This document shows, piece after piece, positions 49,130 to 61,210 of a DNA stretch of 64,000 nucleotides (within the stretch, counting starts at the first letter, position 1; every line of letters starts with the position of its first letter). The DNA is taken from NCBI GenBank assembly GCA_001632425.1, contig KV425617.1, forward strand, positions 113,329-177,328, in the 5' to 3' direction. The position numbers and the translations under genes were made by a program. Below the pieces are notes generated by a model that was not told the origin of the DNA, made no database searches, and was given only the letters and a program-made list of their open reading frames with translations. The DNA is from Neolentinus lepideus HHB14362 ss-1 (lineage: Eukaryota; Basidiomycota; Agaricomycetes; Gloeophyllales; Gloeophyllaceae).

Positions 49130-50235
49130 ATGGTGAGTACGCGTCGCCCCAACGTGTGGCACTTGCTCCCTTTTTCTTCCTCGTCGTCGCCGACGCTGAC
49201 TACCTCTTGTCCTCATCATGCAGTATGAATCGAGCGCCGCCGCCGTTGACCCATACTCTGACGCCTACAACGCGCCAGCCCCGGCCGCCGCACCTGCCGC
49301 AGGTGGTGACAGGGACGCACCGCGAGGCCGTTCGCGTTCGCGCAGCAGGAGCCCTGGCTATCGCAGCCCGACGTACAGGAGCAGCCGTCGCTCTCCTCCA
49401 CCGAAGAGGCCCTCGCATGCGCCTATCGTTCGTGTTCGTTTTGCAACTTGTTCTGTGGCGTAGCTGACGTGGCGAAGCAGGCGCCAAATCCCTCACACGT
49501 GTTGGGGGTATTCGGCTTGAGTATTCGTACCACTGAGCGCGACCTTGAGGACGAGTTCAATCGCTTCGGACGTGTCGAAAAGGTTGTCATTGTGTATGAT
49601 CAGAGGGTAAGCGCTTGTGTTGTCGTGAGTCCCGTTAGCTCTGACGACTTATAATAGAGCGACCGCTCTCGCGGTTTCGGCTTCATCACCATGAGCAATA
49701 CCGAGGAAGCGGGCCGATGCATCAAGGAACTGAATGGCGTTGTAAGTCGAAGTGGCATGTCTCGATTATCGTCTCTGACATCGGGCAGGAAATGAATGGT
49801 CGCCGTATTCGTGTTGACTACTCGGTTACGGACCGTCCCCACGCTCCCACCCCCGGAGAATACATGGGTCACCGCCGTCGTCGGGACAAGGACTCGTATT
49901 ATGGCGGCGGTCGGGACAGGGACCGTGATTATGGCAAAGACTCTTATAGGGATCGTGACTCGTACTCGCGCCGGTATGACCGTGATAGGGACTATGACCG
50001 CGACCACAGGGAAAGGGACGTGGACCGCGACCACTATGGTCGTGACAGGGACTGGCGCGACCGTCGCAGCCCTCCGCCAACAAGAGAGGGTGGTAGGCGG
50101 TACTCTCCTGATTATCGCCGCAGGAGAAGCTACTCCCGTAGCCCTCCTCGGGGCAGCAGCCCCACGAAAGGTAGGGACTACGATGCAGGTGCTGGCACTG
50201 TTCCTGCCAACGGTGGTGGTGAGCCCCGTTGGTAA
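49130..50235 (+). CDS. TRA2: Transformer-2-like RRM splicing regulator
   Basis: Coding exons 49130-49132 (ATG only), 49224-49433, 49481-49606, 49658-49741 and 49789-50235; 289 residues. An N-terminal Ala-rich part and an RS region ([16 protein letters not shown]) precede a single RRM at ~75-150. [20 protein letters not shown] has RNP2, [20 protein letters not shown] has RNP1, and [20 protein letters not shown] closes the domain with the Tra2-type linker that contains P-H-A-P-T-P-G-E-Y. The long C-terminus is Arg/Asp/Tyr/Ser-rich with RS elements near the end. Tra2 proteins bind purine-rich exonic enhancers and recruit the spliceosome. RRM placement between two RS-like regions is the hallmark. 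Confidence 0.92.
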
Positions 50236-51227
50236 AGGACTGCTGTCACGCCGTCATGTCCCCCTCGTCAGAGGTTTTGTAGGGAGCAAGCAGATCGTCG
50301 ATGGCAAGGACCGCTGGGGTCGAAGTACCAAGTGTTGAAGAGTGTCTTCGGAAGGTTCTACTCAAATCCCAGGTTTCTCAAGTTTCCCTTCTTAATGCTC
50401 GTGAAGATCGCGAAAGTGGACTCCACCTACAATAGCACAAAAACAAGTTCCCAAGTTACCTTCCTCTGTCTTGTACCAGTTCTCTCTGCTATCTTGTTTG
50501 TTGTCAAGTACAAGAGTCATGCCATCCTGTCGAAAGTTGGGAGCGGATTTCCAGCGGTCCACGCGCGGTGCTTGGGCAATTCGCTTTAAGGTCTACTAAC
50601 TGGAAGGTATCCGGGAGTGAAAACACGAATCAAATCTGAACGCAAGGAAGAAGTCCCGCAGTGCGGATTCCATGAAAGCATAGGCGCTGGTCGCAATTTT
50701 CGCAAGATGGCTAAGTCTGCGTCCCTGTGGTCCTTTGTTCTCAAATGAAAGAAGCCCGGACATCTTGCGCAATGTCGACTTCCAGGACCATGGGGCGCTG
50801 CAACCGTGCAGCAAAGGCCTGTACTTCTGGCGCTTCCCCTCGAGACGATCCAAGAATAAGCAAGTTGCCAAGTCCGTGTTGACAAGAGTAGAAGGTGCTA
50901 ACTGGTTACGGCAGCGTGAAGGTGCGTCCAGTTCTTTGATATCTTACCGGACTTCCCCAGTGTCTCGATATATCAATATGTGTACTGTTCATGTAATAGC
51001 ATGTATTTCGCGTGGCATGAGCTACGGTGGGAAGGAAGTCTGTCATAATCAAGATGTATGAGATGCACATGGCCGCGTCCATGTTGTTTTTCTTTTCTTT
51101 GAGCTTGGAAGATCGACATGAGTTCCATATGTTTTCAGCAGATCGTTAGAGATCTGCAGTCACGTGCATATGTTTTTCGCCTCGACTGCATACTACGGTG
51201 TACTTTACTTACACTGTATAGCCCAAG
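50236..51227. other. Intergenic between TRA2 and WDR89-like gene
   Basis: 992 bases. The left part is probably TRA2 3' untranslated sequence. No coding, repeat or RNA signature was recognised. Confidence 0.45.
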
Positions 51228-52739
51228 ATGTCGCTAGTTGCCTCAGAATCGTTGGCAATGTTCTCGAAGCCGTTGAAATCGATGACCGTACCGTCAGGAT
51301 CCTACGTGCTTTCTCTTGCATCTCTACCATCATGTTATGCTGCTTCAACCTCGGCACCATCGAATACTATCCATCTGTACGACAAATCCGATCTGAGAGT
51401 ATCATCAACTCTCGGAGGACATGAGGAGGGGATAACGACCCTGAGAATGGCCGAGAACATTGCAGGGAATAACACTCGTGCATTGGTCTCGTCCGGAAGA
51501 GACGGAACGGTAGCGGTATGGGATGAGCGGTCAGGATCAATGGCTATTCAAAGTGAGTGGCCGGGCTTAACTTGCCTGACGCGTTTTGACGGACTCAGAA
51601 GAAGCTTGTGTCTAGTGAGATCCGCTGGAAGACCACGCACTTTATTGTCTTGTGATGTATCGTTGGATGGGTTGACTGTAGCTGCTGGAACGGAGCTGCA
51701 AGGAGAAGATGCTTTAATACAGTATTGGTGAATGTTTCAATTGATTCCTATATGTACTCTCTATTCATGGTTATTGAAGGGATCCTCGGCATCCCGCCGC
51801 ACCTCTTCGCACCCATTCCATGACCCACTCCGACGACATTACTGCCTTGCATTTCCGACCGAGTCAGGGCAAATGCAAAAACTTGCTACTATCTGCGTCT
51901 TCGGACGGCCTTGTTTCCACTTCCAATGCAGATGAAGATGATGAAGACGAAGCAGTCCTACATGTCGGCAACTGGAGCTGCAGTATAGCTCAAGCGGGCT
52001 GGTTCACAGCAAGCAATAGTGAGAGTCCAGTGGCTTGGGCCAGTAGCGATATGGAGACATTTAGCGTTTGGTCTAGCGAGGTATGCTACTTGGATCAAAT
52101 CAACCTCGGAAGGAACTATAAAGTGATGGTCGACTGACAGATGGATCTCGTGCGAGACTTCGACATACGAAGTCCCTCGATCCATTCACCACAGTTGACA
52201 TGGGTGACAGACTATCTCATTGGTTGTCATCACTCATCCAAGGACCTCTATATGTTTGGTGGGTCAAACGAGTAGGTATTTAGTTCCCGCCATTGAAATT
52301 CCTTGGCTAACTGTCGTCGCAGAGGTGATATAGCGTTGATCAACAGTAGCGACCTGTCTTCCGCTACGGCGCCATGGCATATCCGTGCTGTGTGGTCCAC
52401 AGGACACGTCGGAGTTGTCAGGGCCCATCTCTGGGACGAAAGGGCAAGCAGATCATTTTATGTCATTCATCACATTTGACTCTTAACTGACTTGATTGGT
52501 CAGAATAATGTCCTCCTTACTGGTGGAGAGGACTCAAAGCTGAATTTATGGTCTGGTCCTCCTGTCGAGGTGAAGCAAGAAACCGATGCTATGAACATTG
52601 ATACACCTCCGCGAAAACGAGATTATGATGTCGAGATGGAGGATACGTCGGATCATGTAAGATCTGCGCCTTTCTGTCTGATTCCATTTTATTGAGACTG
52701 TTGCATTTCCAGGGCATGAAGAGAGTCAAAAGGAGCTGA
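51228..52739 (+). CDS. WD-repeat protein, WDR89-like
   Basis: Exons 51228-51552, 51616-51727, 51780-52080, 52141-52271, 52323-52443, 52504-52656 and 52713-52739; 389 residues. Successive WD-type blades are recognisable: TLGGHEEGITTLRM...SGRDGTVAVWDE, then TLLSCDVSLDGLTVAAGTEL, YWDPRHPAAPLRTH, HSDDITALHFRP...LLLSASSDGLVST, WHIRAVW and LLTGGEDSKLNLW. The D-P-R-x-P-x-x-P pattern and the G-T-E-L-x-G-E-D element match WDR89 proteins, whose function is poorly known. The C-terminus is short and basic (KRVKRS). The intron 52444-52503 begins GCAAG. Intron 1 was ended at the TCTAG at 51615 because this restores the frame into the RSAGRPRTLL block. Confidence 0.82.
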
Positions 52740-53749
52740 GCACATCTACGGATACAATTAACTTTCTTCTGTGCTTCAATGCGTTGGGTTCGTCCACTAG
52801 ATGCCATGTGACAGGTACTGCATGGATCGACAATGTTATTGTTTGGTGGCGCCTCTGGTCCTCCTTACCTCCTTGCACCAGGATTACCTCTCTCATTGGA
52901 CCCGTACGACGATCTTTCAAAGGCGCCTCTTGAGTCTTTCCCCCAATGCAACGTACTATACGTCGGATCACCAAGTATGGAAGCATTGACTTCGACTTCT
53001 TAACGATGGATCTAACCTCTTGCTATTTATTGGGCCTATCTCTTTCACTAACAAATCATAGCGATGGCATGTTCGGCCAGTTATAGCTCCTCGAGCAAGA
53101 CGAATGTATGAAGTATTCTGAGATACTCTGACAGATCTTCATGTCGACATCCCTTAGAATCAAGCAGCCACAGGAGCGCCGGGCCTCTAAAGAATGGCTT
53201 TGGACCTGTGCTATATGTTATTCTCTGGACATGGATCGACAAAACATCTCCCAGGCAGATACCGACAGTTTCCTCGAAGGTTTTCATCTTACCACCGACG
53301 GTTTTATAAGAGTCGGGCCAGATGTTACTTTTGACTGATTCCGCAACTGTCCCAGCCATTATGTATGTTTCATAGTATCCCTTCGCCTTCGACATCATAT
53401 TTTAGACGAAAGCTCTCACCGGCGTCTGCTGCATGAACATCTACCTACTCCCTCTACATCGGCACCTAATTTTTCCAACGCGGTGTGAACAAGAGAAGAG
53501 ACAGAATTTGGAGTTCTTGAACAGAACAGTTAACCACGTTATGTTTCCAATTTTCATCCGCGTACGGCTCTCATTCCCCTTAGGCACGTTAGTAAGAAGA
53601 CTTGGAGAAGACAGAGGATACAGGTAACGGGCGAATGAATTTCCGGTTCGCATACCGAACAGACTATCTAGCAGGGTCAGTATTTTGTACACGTATTATA
53701 GACCATACGTATAGACGCGATAGACGCGATGGACCAACTTTCTATCTCT
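52740..53749. other. Intergenic, convergent 3' regions of WDR89-like gene and MSS1
   Basis: 1010 bases. On the minus strand an ATG-initiated ORF of about 104 codons (53081-53398) has no recognised family, splice partner or promoter. I do not call it a gene. Confidence 0.45.
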
Positions 53750-55717
53750 TTATTTCCCGATACAAAACTCCCTGAACAGACTATCCAACACGTCCTCCAC
53801 ATCGATCGCCCCCGATATCCTGCCAACGGCGCGTGCGGCGTATCTGAGTTCTTCAGCACCCAATACGACGTCCTCTGGTGCTGGACGCAATGCAATAATT
53901 AGGATGAGGGACACTTGAAGTGATTATAACAGAAAGATACGTACCTGTACTGAGGAAAGCTTCCAAGAAACGTAGTGCAGACTCGAGGTGCACGCGGTGC
54001 CGCGCATGCGTGATCACAGGTTGCTCGGACTGGGTGTCCTGCAGGATGTCATACCTGAATGACATTCAGTTTAGTTCATAAGGGAAGAGATTTCCAGGAG
54101 ACTAACCGTTCCCGCAGAGCACGCGCAAAGCCATCCAAGAAGTTTTTTGTTCCAAAGCCCGTGCTCAAACTGACCGTCCATGATCGATTGAATTCAATAC
54201 CGTTCACATCCGTCGGTGATGGAACAAGGTCTATTTTATTCAGGAGAAAAAATGTGCTCGGCGTGATGAGTGGCTCCAGCATCGGCGGTACCTTTAAACA
54301 CCGTTCGCCACCATCTTTTCGGTGAAGCGCCTCAGGAAGCGAAAGCACACAAAGCGCCACATCGGCGCCGAGCACCCTGTCAAGGCATTCAACATCAGTT
54401 TCGGATAGTCGAAGATGAAAATGCCAGACATTTTCCTAGCCCGCTCAACACCAATACTCTCTACTAGATCCTCAGTATCCCGCAAGCCGGCTGTGTCGGC
54501 AACGATGACGGGCAGTCCACCGATGTCTAGCGAGAGCTCAAGGATGTCGCGGGTCGTTCCTGGGACGGAGGTTACTATGGCTGCCTCCCTCTGCGCTGTG
54601 AACCATCTGGGTTAGCGACATCATACAATTGCATCGGCAAGGGTTTCCGGTACCTAGGAAGTTCAGAAGACTGCTTTTGCCTGCGTTTGGAGGGCCGAAG
54701 ATGGCGAGGCGAATCCCAGAGCGGAGGATCTCGCCTCTACGGGAGTCGGATAGGTACCTCTGGATTGTGGAGCGTAGCTGTATAACCCTCGCGCGTGCTG
54801 AAGCCACAGTTGGGATTTTGGTTAGATTACATACAGAATCAGATAAGACGCACCCTCCTCAAAGACACCTTCCTCGACATCTTCGGTTTCACTGAAGTCG
54901 ATAATGGCTTCGACCATGGCCAAGGATTTGATGATGCCCTCTCGCAAGTCTTCAAACCGGGCTCTCGATACACCCTAGCTAGTTACTCCATCTCAGTACA
55001 CTCACCTACCTCCATCCTTGATTTCAAGACACTTACTCCTGCGGCATCCAATGCTAACCGCCTTTGCGTCTCCGTTTCCGCGTCAATCAAATCCTTCAAT
55101 CCCTCCACCTGCGTCAAATCCAGCCTTCCTCCCTCGAAAGCTCGCCTTGTAAACTCGCCCGGCTCTGCGGGTCTGCATGCAGAGAAGCAAGAGAGGGCAG
55201 AGAGGATAGACGAGATGACAGCACGGCCCGAGTGAACGTGCAGCTCTATGACGTCTTCGGTAGTAAACGACCTCGGGGCCTTGAAGAATACAGCGAGCCC
55301 GTCGTCGAGTGTCTCTCCGCTCTCGGGATGGACGACTTTGCATCTCTCCATTTTCCAAGGCCGGGGTTCTCTGCCTCGGTCATTCGTGTTGTACAGACGT
55401 ACCATACGTCTCCACACATCTTGAGCATCCGGTCCCGAAATCCTCACCACCGCCACACCCGCTTTGCCAGGTGGTGTCGAGAGTGCATAGATTGTCCGTC
55501 TCTGAGCATCAGATAAGGCCAAGCTTGAGAAGCCAGTATTAGTTGCTTGCAGCCCGTTCGTGGAATGCCCCTTCTTAGAATAACTTTGCAGGGGATGAAG
55601 AATTTGAGATATTTTGCGATATCCGTTCAATGCAGTTTGACGGCAGGAAGTAACAAAGCTGCGAGACACGACAAACCGTCGTAAAGAAGCCTCCAGGAGC
55701 GCATTTCCGGGCAACAT
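53750..55717 (-). CDS. MSS1: Mitochondrial tRNA modification GTPase Mss1/MnmE
   Basis: Exons 55037-55717, 54854-54974, 54654-54797, 54430-54595, 54107-54376, 53945-54054 and 53750-53880; 540 residues from the ATG at 55717. An Arg/Ser-rich N-terminus (~35 residues) looks like a mitochondrial presequence. The tetrahydrofolate-binding TrmE N-domain follows: [40 protein letters not shown]. The helical domain holds the G domain with G1 [15 protein letters not shown]2 GTTRDILE, G3 DTAG and G4 NKID. The last residues are FCIGK, the invariant C-terminal Cys motif. With Mto1 it installs the taurinomethyl/carboxymethylaminomethyl group on U34 of mitochondrial tRNAs. Its ATG is only 83 nt from the divergent TTI2 ATG. 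Confidence 0.96.
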
Positions 55718-55800
55718 CGCGACTATGTACAAGACGATCGCCAGAAAGAGTGAAGCGCGACTGAATTCGAAATTCGATTATACCCATTATATCCTCTAAC

Positions 55801-57451
55801 ATGGACCCACAACTCCATCCCACTAAATTGCAGCTCCTGCTCGATAACCTGACTATCCCCGAAGAATTCACGCGATATGCGAACATCGAAGAGGCAGACA
55901 CCATCAGCAAACTTGAGAAGTGGAAAATCCGGGCTTGCGACGTTTTGTCCGAGCTAAAGAAAGAGTTGGAAGACCAAGACGTGCAAAAGCTAGCTATACA
56001 AGAACAGGCAGAGATCGTTTCGAAAGTTGTAGCATTCGAAACGGAGGATGCATGGGCACCTAAACCTGCAAATGAATTCGCGGATGGTACGTGCCACTAC
56101 CTCTTGCAAGTCCAAACGCCCTAACTCTGTTCTTAGACATCCTCCACGGCCGCTTTTTCGCCCCATCGCCCGCCCTCATCGAGTGCATCCTCACCGAACG
56201 AATCCGGCCCCCTTTCCGCGCAAGCCAGCATCCCATGCTCAACCCGGCCACCGGGCGCAAGCTCCCCCGTCCCGTCGGTACACAGGATTTCTACTATTAC
56301 GAGGGGCAGGTATGGAAGCGACACCTTGGGATCGAAAACCTACTCGCGTGGAGTGTTCGGAACATTCCTGTAAGCATTCTTTATTTAACAAGTACATTCG
56401 GTTCTGATTTCTATGACCATGCACTGAAGAAAGACGCGTACGAACGCCTGTGGCATCTGATCCTCCCGCCGATGATGACCCTCCTCGATGACTACGAAGC
56501 ACCTTACAAGCTGCGCGGTATTCGTGTCGTTTCCCACTTCCTCGCACGCGCCCCGCCGTACCTCCTGCAGCGCACTGGAGTCGACGGGCTGCTCTTCTCC
56601 GTACGTCGCCTGCTTCTGTTTCCACTCCCCTCTATCCTAACTTCACTTCGACAGTCGCTCCGAACTACCCTCACGAACCTGCATAACCCCACCACGCCGT
56701 CCCTTATCCGCGCCGCTGTGCCCACACTGCTCACGCTCATCCAGCAGACGACTAAGCCCGGGTCAACGGAACGCTTCAACCAGCTGTGCGTACTGCTCGG
56801 CGAGAGCATGATCGGCTCGATATGGTTGTACGCGGCAAACGATAAGGATACGGTCGAGGCGAGTGTAGAGGTCTTGCCGGGGGTGGTGAACATGCTGAGG
56901 GTGGGGTGTGTTAGGTATCTCAAGGTACGAAGTGTCGTACTGTACGGGAATGAAAGAGACTGATTCGATCCAAATATCAGGCAATCATACCACAACTCAC
57001 CCATCCTCTGCTCGCCGACTCGCCCCTGTACTATACAACGCAACATAAGCTGCTCTCGCTCGCCGCGCTTCGAACCACCATGCAGGCGTGTGCGCCACGG
57101 ATGCACCGGTGGAAAGAAGTGGTGCTGGAGGGCGTCGCAAAGTGCTGGGTTGTTTTAACCGAGTCCGACGTCATGCCCGAGAATGGTGAGGTTCCCGCTC
57201 TCCCTTTCCCATACCGATTCTGATGATGAGCATGGATGTAGAGAAACAGGCTCTTAAGAATGGCCTGAAAGAAACCGTGAAAGAACTCACAGTCGTCTGC
57301 CCAACAGTATTAGCGGTTCGTGCTACTTACGCTTCTCGCGTTGAACGGCCGTTCTAATTCATGTTCCTGTTCTCTTCACTTGCTGCATTAGGACGAGTAT
57401 CCCCGATTCATGGCAACGGACGCAGAGCTGTTCTCGGACTTTTTCGGCTGA
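55801..57451 (+). CDS. TTI2: TELO2-interacting protein 2 (Tti2)
   Basis: Exons 55801-56086, 56137-56369, 56430-56600, 56655-56924, 56981-57185, 57242-57315 and 57392-57451; 432 residues, all helical. Family-like stretches are DAWAPKPANEFADILHGRFF, GRKLPRPVGTQDFYYYEGQ, VWKRHLGIENLLAWSVRNIP, LRGIRVVSHFLARAPPYLL and GVVNMLRVGCVRYLKAIIPQ. Tti2 works with Tel2 and Tti1 (TTT complex) as an HSP90-linked chaperone that stabilises PIKK kinases such as ATM, ATR and TOR. No catalytic motif is expected. The exon 2/3 junction was placed at 56429 because the intervening 60 nt carries both splice consensus sites and is unlike the family. Confidence 0.85.
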
Positions 57452-58399
57452 GAAGTGAGAAATATCTCACTTAATCAATACGCTTTATTAGGCTTCAGGG
57501 CGCGAGCACGAACAAGGGTGAGATTGCAGCTGCATAAGCTTGCAAGGTCACTCCTTCACTGAGAAGTGTAAACTCAAACAAGCCCGAGATTGCAGCAGCG
57601 AACGCTTGGGGTGCGATCCAGGCTTTAGCGAAGGTACACCGAGTGACCGAGTCTAGGTGACCTTGACGTCAAGCAGGCCCTGGGTGTTGGTCCGATGCTT
57701 CTCGACCTGGCGAGACTGAGAGCGCAAGTGCTCTCACTTCCTTATCCTTACCTTTGGGAACTGCGGCCCGCGACACGCCTTATTCTCGGTTCGCGGCTGA
57801 GATGCTTGGAGCCCGTGCAGTGAGAAAGATCAGGGGCGGCTATGGGTATAGTCAGGGGTGGATGTAACTATAGGACTGATACGATAACTCGGGATACTTT
57901 GCAAGCCGCGGGGCGGGGCTTGCTGCTGTACGATGCTATACGATAACCTTGTGTCTGCGGCTGCGTATTTCGAGGGTCTCGGAGATGGGGGAGTCCGCTT
58001 TTACTCCTTTCTTAAACTTAGTTGAAAGATGGAGTTTCAGGTCGCCACAACGCTCCGCTGGCATGACGCCGTATGTACAGATACAACAGTCGCGGGATAT
58101 TCGGAAGGAATTACACACAACATTTGAGTGGTCCGACTTCCACAGCGAAGAAGACGCGAATAGGCAACTCACAGGTAACTTAACTCTTGTATGGTAACGG
58201 CAGAATGGAAGAGGACGGAGGACGGATCTGTGTATCATCGGAGAAGGCCGGCAAGCGCTAAAACACCGGACCGAGCCACGCCGAACAGCCATGTGTTTCC
58301 GTTTTTATGAGGCTCTTTAGCAGCGCCTTGGTGGCTAAGTCTCATCACTTCTTTCTGACCTCCTCTTGTCCTTCGCCACTACCCCTGCCAACACTCACA
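57452..58399. other. Intergenic between TTI2 and a small unknown gene
   Basis: 948 bases. The motif GAGATTGCAGC occurs twice (near 57521 and 57589) within a loosely repetitive stretch. A 118-codon ATG-started minus ORF (57936-58292) has a presequence-like N-terminus but no family and is not called. Confidence 0.4.
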
Positions 58400-59071
58400 A
58401 TGAGCTTCTCCGTCGACGAACTCGTTGCCTCCCTGAAGAGCAACCACATTGGCCAGGAAGCCATGGATTTGGCGGCCTTGCAGGTGAGCGGCAGTTGTGG
58501 CGCTGCTTCGCTACGATCATGAACGTTGATGAATTTTGCGGGGTAGGTACAACTTTCGCAGACATTGTTCACCTCTGCGTCGACATCTCAGCGACACGAC
58601 GCTGAACCGTTCCACTGCAACACTCCGACGGCTTCTACGCCGTCGTCGAGCTTCAGCTGGTCGCACATGTCGCACCGACGAAAGGGCAGCGTTGCCTCCA
58701 TCTCTATGGAGGACGACATAGCCGAAATGGAAGAGGATGAGAGGATAGTCGAAGAACTTCTCTTCTCTCCTCCTGCAACGACATCCGCTACCCACCATCA
58801 CAACCAGCGAGCACCCTCTTCCCCCATTCAAGCCTCCGCCTTCACCCACCGCAACAGCGGGTCGTCGTTCATGTACACTGCGGAGCCAACATCTATCTTC
58901 GCGACGCAGGATCCCTTCTACCTCGCGCAGATGCAAGCATCGCAAACATCACAGAATATGCACTCGTTCTTCGCGCAGGCAGGGCGGCCCGCGCAGCACT
59001 CCCCCTTCGTGCAAGCGCACGAGCGCTCTCATTCCGTGCTCATGGCGGCTGCTGGCGCTTTCGACCGGTGA
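58400..59071 (+). CDS. Uncharacterised small Ser/His/Gln-rich protein
   Basis: I do not recognise the family. Exons 58400-58483 and 58547-59071 give 202 residues; the GT-AG intron is phase 0. The N-terminal ~30 residues form a likely amphipathic helix (SVDELVASLKSNHIGQEAMD, then LAALQ). The rest is low complexity with an acidic patch (SMEDDIAEMEEDERIVEELL) and Gln/Ser/His-rich sequence containing SFFAQAG and HSPFVQAHERSHSVL. No signal peptide or membrane span is seen. A CT-rich promoter immediately upstream and the clean start context (CACAATGAG) support a real gene. A regulatory or intrinsically disordered role is a guess. Confidence 0.6.
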
Positions 59072-60198
59072 ACTGCATGAACATTTGCGACGAACACTGT
59101 TCATATCTTTCAGCATCCTGCATATGCACTGTCCACATTCACGTTTTCACGCACTTGCATTAATGTACACATACCCACCCCGCTCAGAAGCCCAGTGTCA
59201 TTTCCCCCTTACGACCGCATCGCCTCTGTCTCCGTTCCCGCGATCCCCAGTCTTCCGCTCCCACCAGCTGACGTTACCACCTGCGGATCCCCATATCTTG
59301 CACAACACCGAAACACAGTCCCGTAAAGCTCGCTCATTACCGGTTCTTATCTGTGGCTCTGCTGTTGACAAAAACGGACCCCCCGCGCCGTCGGACCTTG
59401 GCTCTCCTCTTTCCCCTCCTATTCGTACCTGTACAGACTGGGTTAATCGCCGTTCTTCCTTTGTCCCGTCTTGACTTTGACTTTCGGTATATAGCTAATT
59501 GTCCCTGATGATACCTGTACCACGCCAACGTTGTCAAAATAGTGTAGATATGTACTTGTCTCTGCTTTGTCTTAGCACCATAAAGCACCTCGGTGTTCGC
59601 ACACATCACCTTTCGCTGAATCATAATCACACCAATGATGGCGACTGAGACACGGAGAATCTTTGGATCAAGGGGCCACAAAGAGTTATATGTTCGCTGT
59701 GGAGCGGGCAGTCCGATCATGTGTATCATCTTGGGTTCGGAAAGGCGTATCCTAGTGGTAGGTGGTGGCCGAAGGTGTGGTACTAGCTTGAATTGCGAGT
59801 GTTGTGTGAGTCCACGAAGGCAGATGTTCCTTGCTATGCTCCGACGAGTGTGTATCTTGTTTGGATCCGTCCTTTGAATACGGATCTTTGAGGCCACAAG
59901 GAACTTGCCACGGATCTAGGTAGAGAGATTTAGAGACACGGTGACACAGGTATCGTCCCGCGTATACGTACACATATTAAACCCTGCGTTGGGGCCGGGG
60001 ATGGAAACATGTGTAATCAATCCATTCATCTCATTAATCATTACACTCGTTAATATAAGCACAATGCCAAGCGATGATGCACAATGCGGATACAGACGAC
60101 TGACGGAGGACAGACCGATATGCTAGTAGGCTACTCACAATCCAGATGAAAACGGGTATATATGAACGAGACAGTGCAGTGTACACAGTACAGAGCGG
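59072..60198. other. Intergenic, convergent 3' regions
   Basis: 1127 bases between the small unknown gene and CNB1. C-rich 3' untranslated-like sequence fills the left third. No gene, RNA or repeat was recognised. Confidence 0.45.
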
Positions 60199-61210
60199 TT
60201 AGAATATGTCTTCTAGTGTCATTTGTTTCACGATGTCCTGGATGGAAAGGAGAGGGTAAGTGAAGGGATTAGCGATGATAGAGAGAAAATAAAAGGAAGG
60301 GAGAACAGCTTGATGAACACGAACCGTATTCGATACCATCTGTGCGAACTCCTCGAAGCTCAGCTTGCCGTCACCGTCTTTATCCGCCTCCATTATCGTC
60401 TTGTCAACGATTTGCTGTAGTTGTTGGTCCTGGAATCACATACAAGTCAACACCGGAACCATACCATCTTTCCCCCTCGATCAAACACGCCGATCTGTCG
60501 TACCTTGAGATTATTCCCGACCATCATCTTCAGCACAAGGAACAGCTCGCCGTTCGAGATGAACCCATCACGATCCATGTCATACACCTTGAATGCGACT
60601 AGGTCACATGAACATATCATCTTTATATACGCGCAGGGAAAGGTTTGCGCACATCGTAGCTTCTCTTCTCGCCCGCCCCGACTGCTGAATGCGCTCAGGC
60701 CGCCGACAAACTCCTGGAAATCAACCGTTCCGCCACCACTATACAGTTAGAGCCATAGTCGCACAGTCGTCAGATGTGACTTTGAGGCGAAGAAAAGACA
60801 CGCACTCTTCATCGAAGATCGCAATCATCCGTGACGCCAGCGGGTTGTTTGCAATCTGGGGAATCTGGAGAAACTCGTCGCGGTCGATGGACCCTGACCC
60901 GTCGCTTCAGTGTCTGTCAGTTTTAGTTTACCCCAGTCCGGGAGTCGCAGTATGACAGACCTATCCAGCTTCATGAACCGCTTTTTTAGCCGCTCCAGTT
61001 CACTTGCGGTGACTGTCATTTAGCAAAAACAGAAAAATAATGACATAATTTGGTATGCCATTCAGAGGATGAGAGGACGGAGCGTACAATTGGAGGTCCG
61101 CTGCATATCCTCCATGAACTGAGAAGCTTCATGTTGCGTATGTCAGTACACACGAGCGCGCGTACACGATTGAGTGCTCTGGACTGCGCTGACGTACGTG
61201 ATTGCCCCAT
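60199..61210 (-). CDS. CNB1: Calcineurin regulatory subunit B
   Basis: Eight exons: 61198-61210, 61088-61126, 60961-61012, 60806-60904, 60653-60738, 60504-60598, 60325-60429 and 60199-60237; 175 residues, the family length. It begins MGQSPSQFM, with Gly2 as an N-myristoylation site. Four EF-hands have intact calcium loops: [36 protein letters not shown] and [12 protein letters not shown]. Connecting segments [20 protein letters not shown] and LRFAFKVYDM are calcineurin-B specific, and the C-terminus is [10 protein letters not shown]. It binds the calcineurin A catalytic subunit and controls calcium-dependent dephosphorylation of Crz1-type factors. The first coding exon is only 13 nt. CNB1 is divergent from SWD1 (313 nt between ATGs). 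Confidence 0.96.

Noticed and set aside
49600..50034. 144-codon Val/Ile-rich ORF antisense to TRA2
   Set aside because: Arises from the Arg/Asp-rich codons of TRA2 read in reverse; no independent support.
57936..58292. 118-codon minus-strand ORF with presequence-like start
   Set aside because: No homology signature, poor context and located in a loosely repetitive intergenic region.
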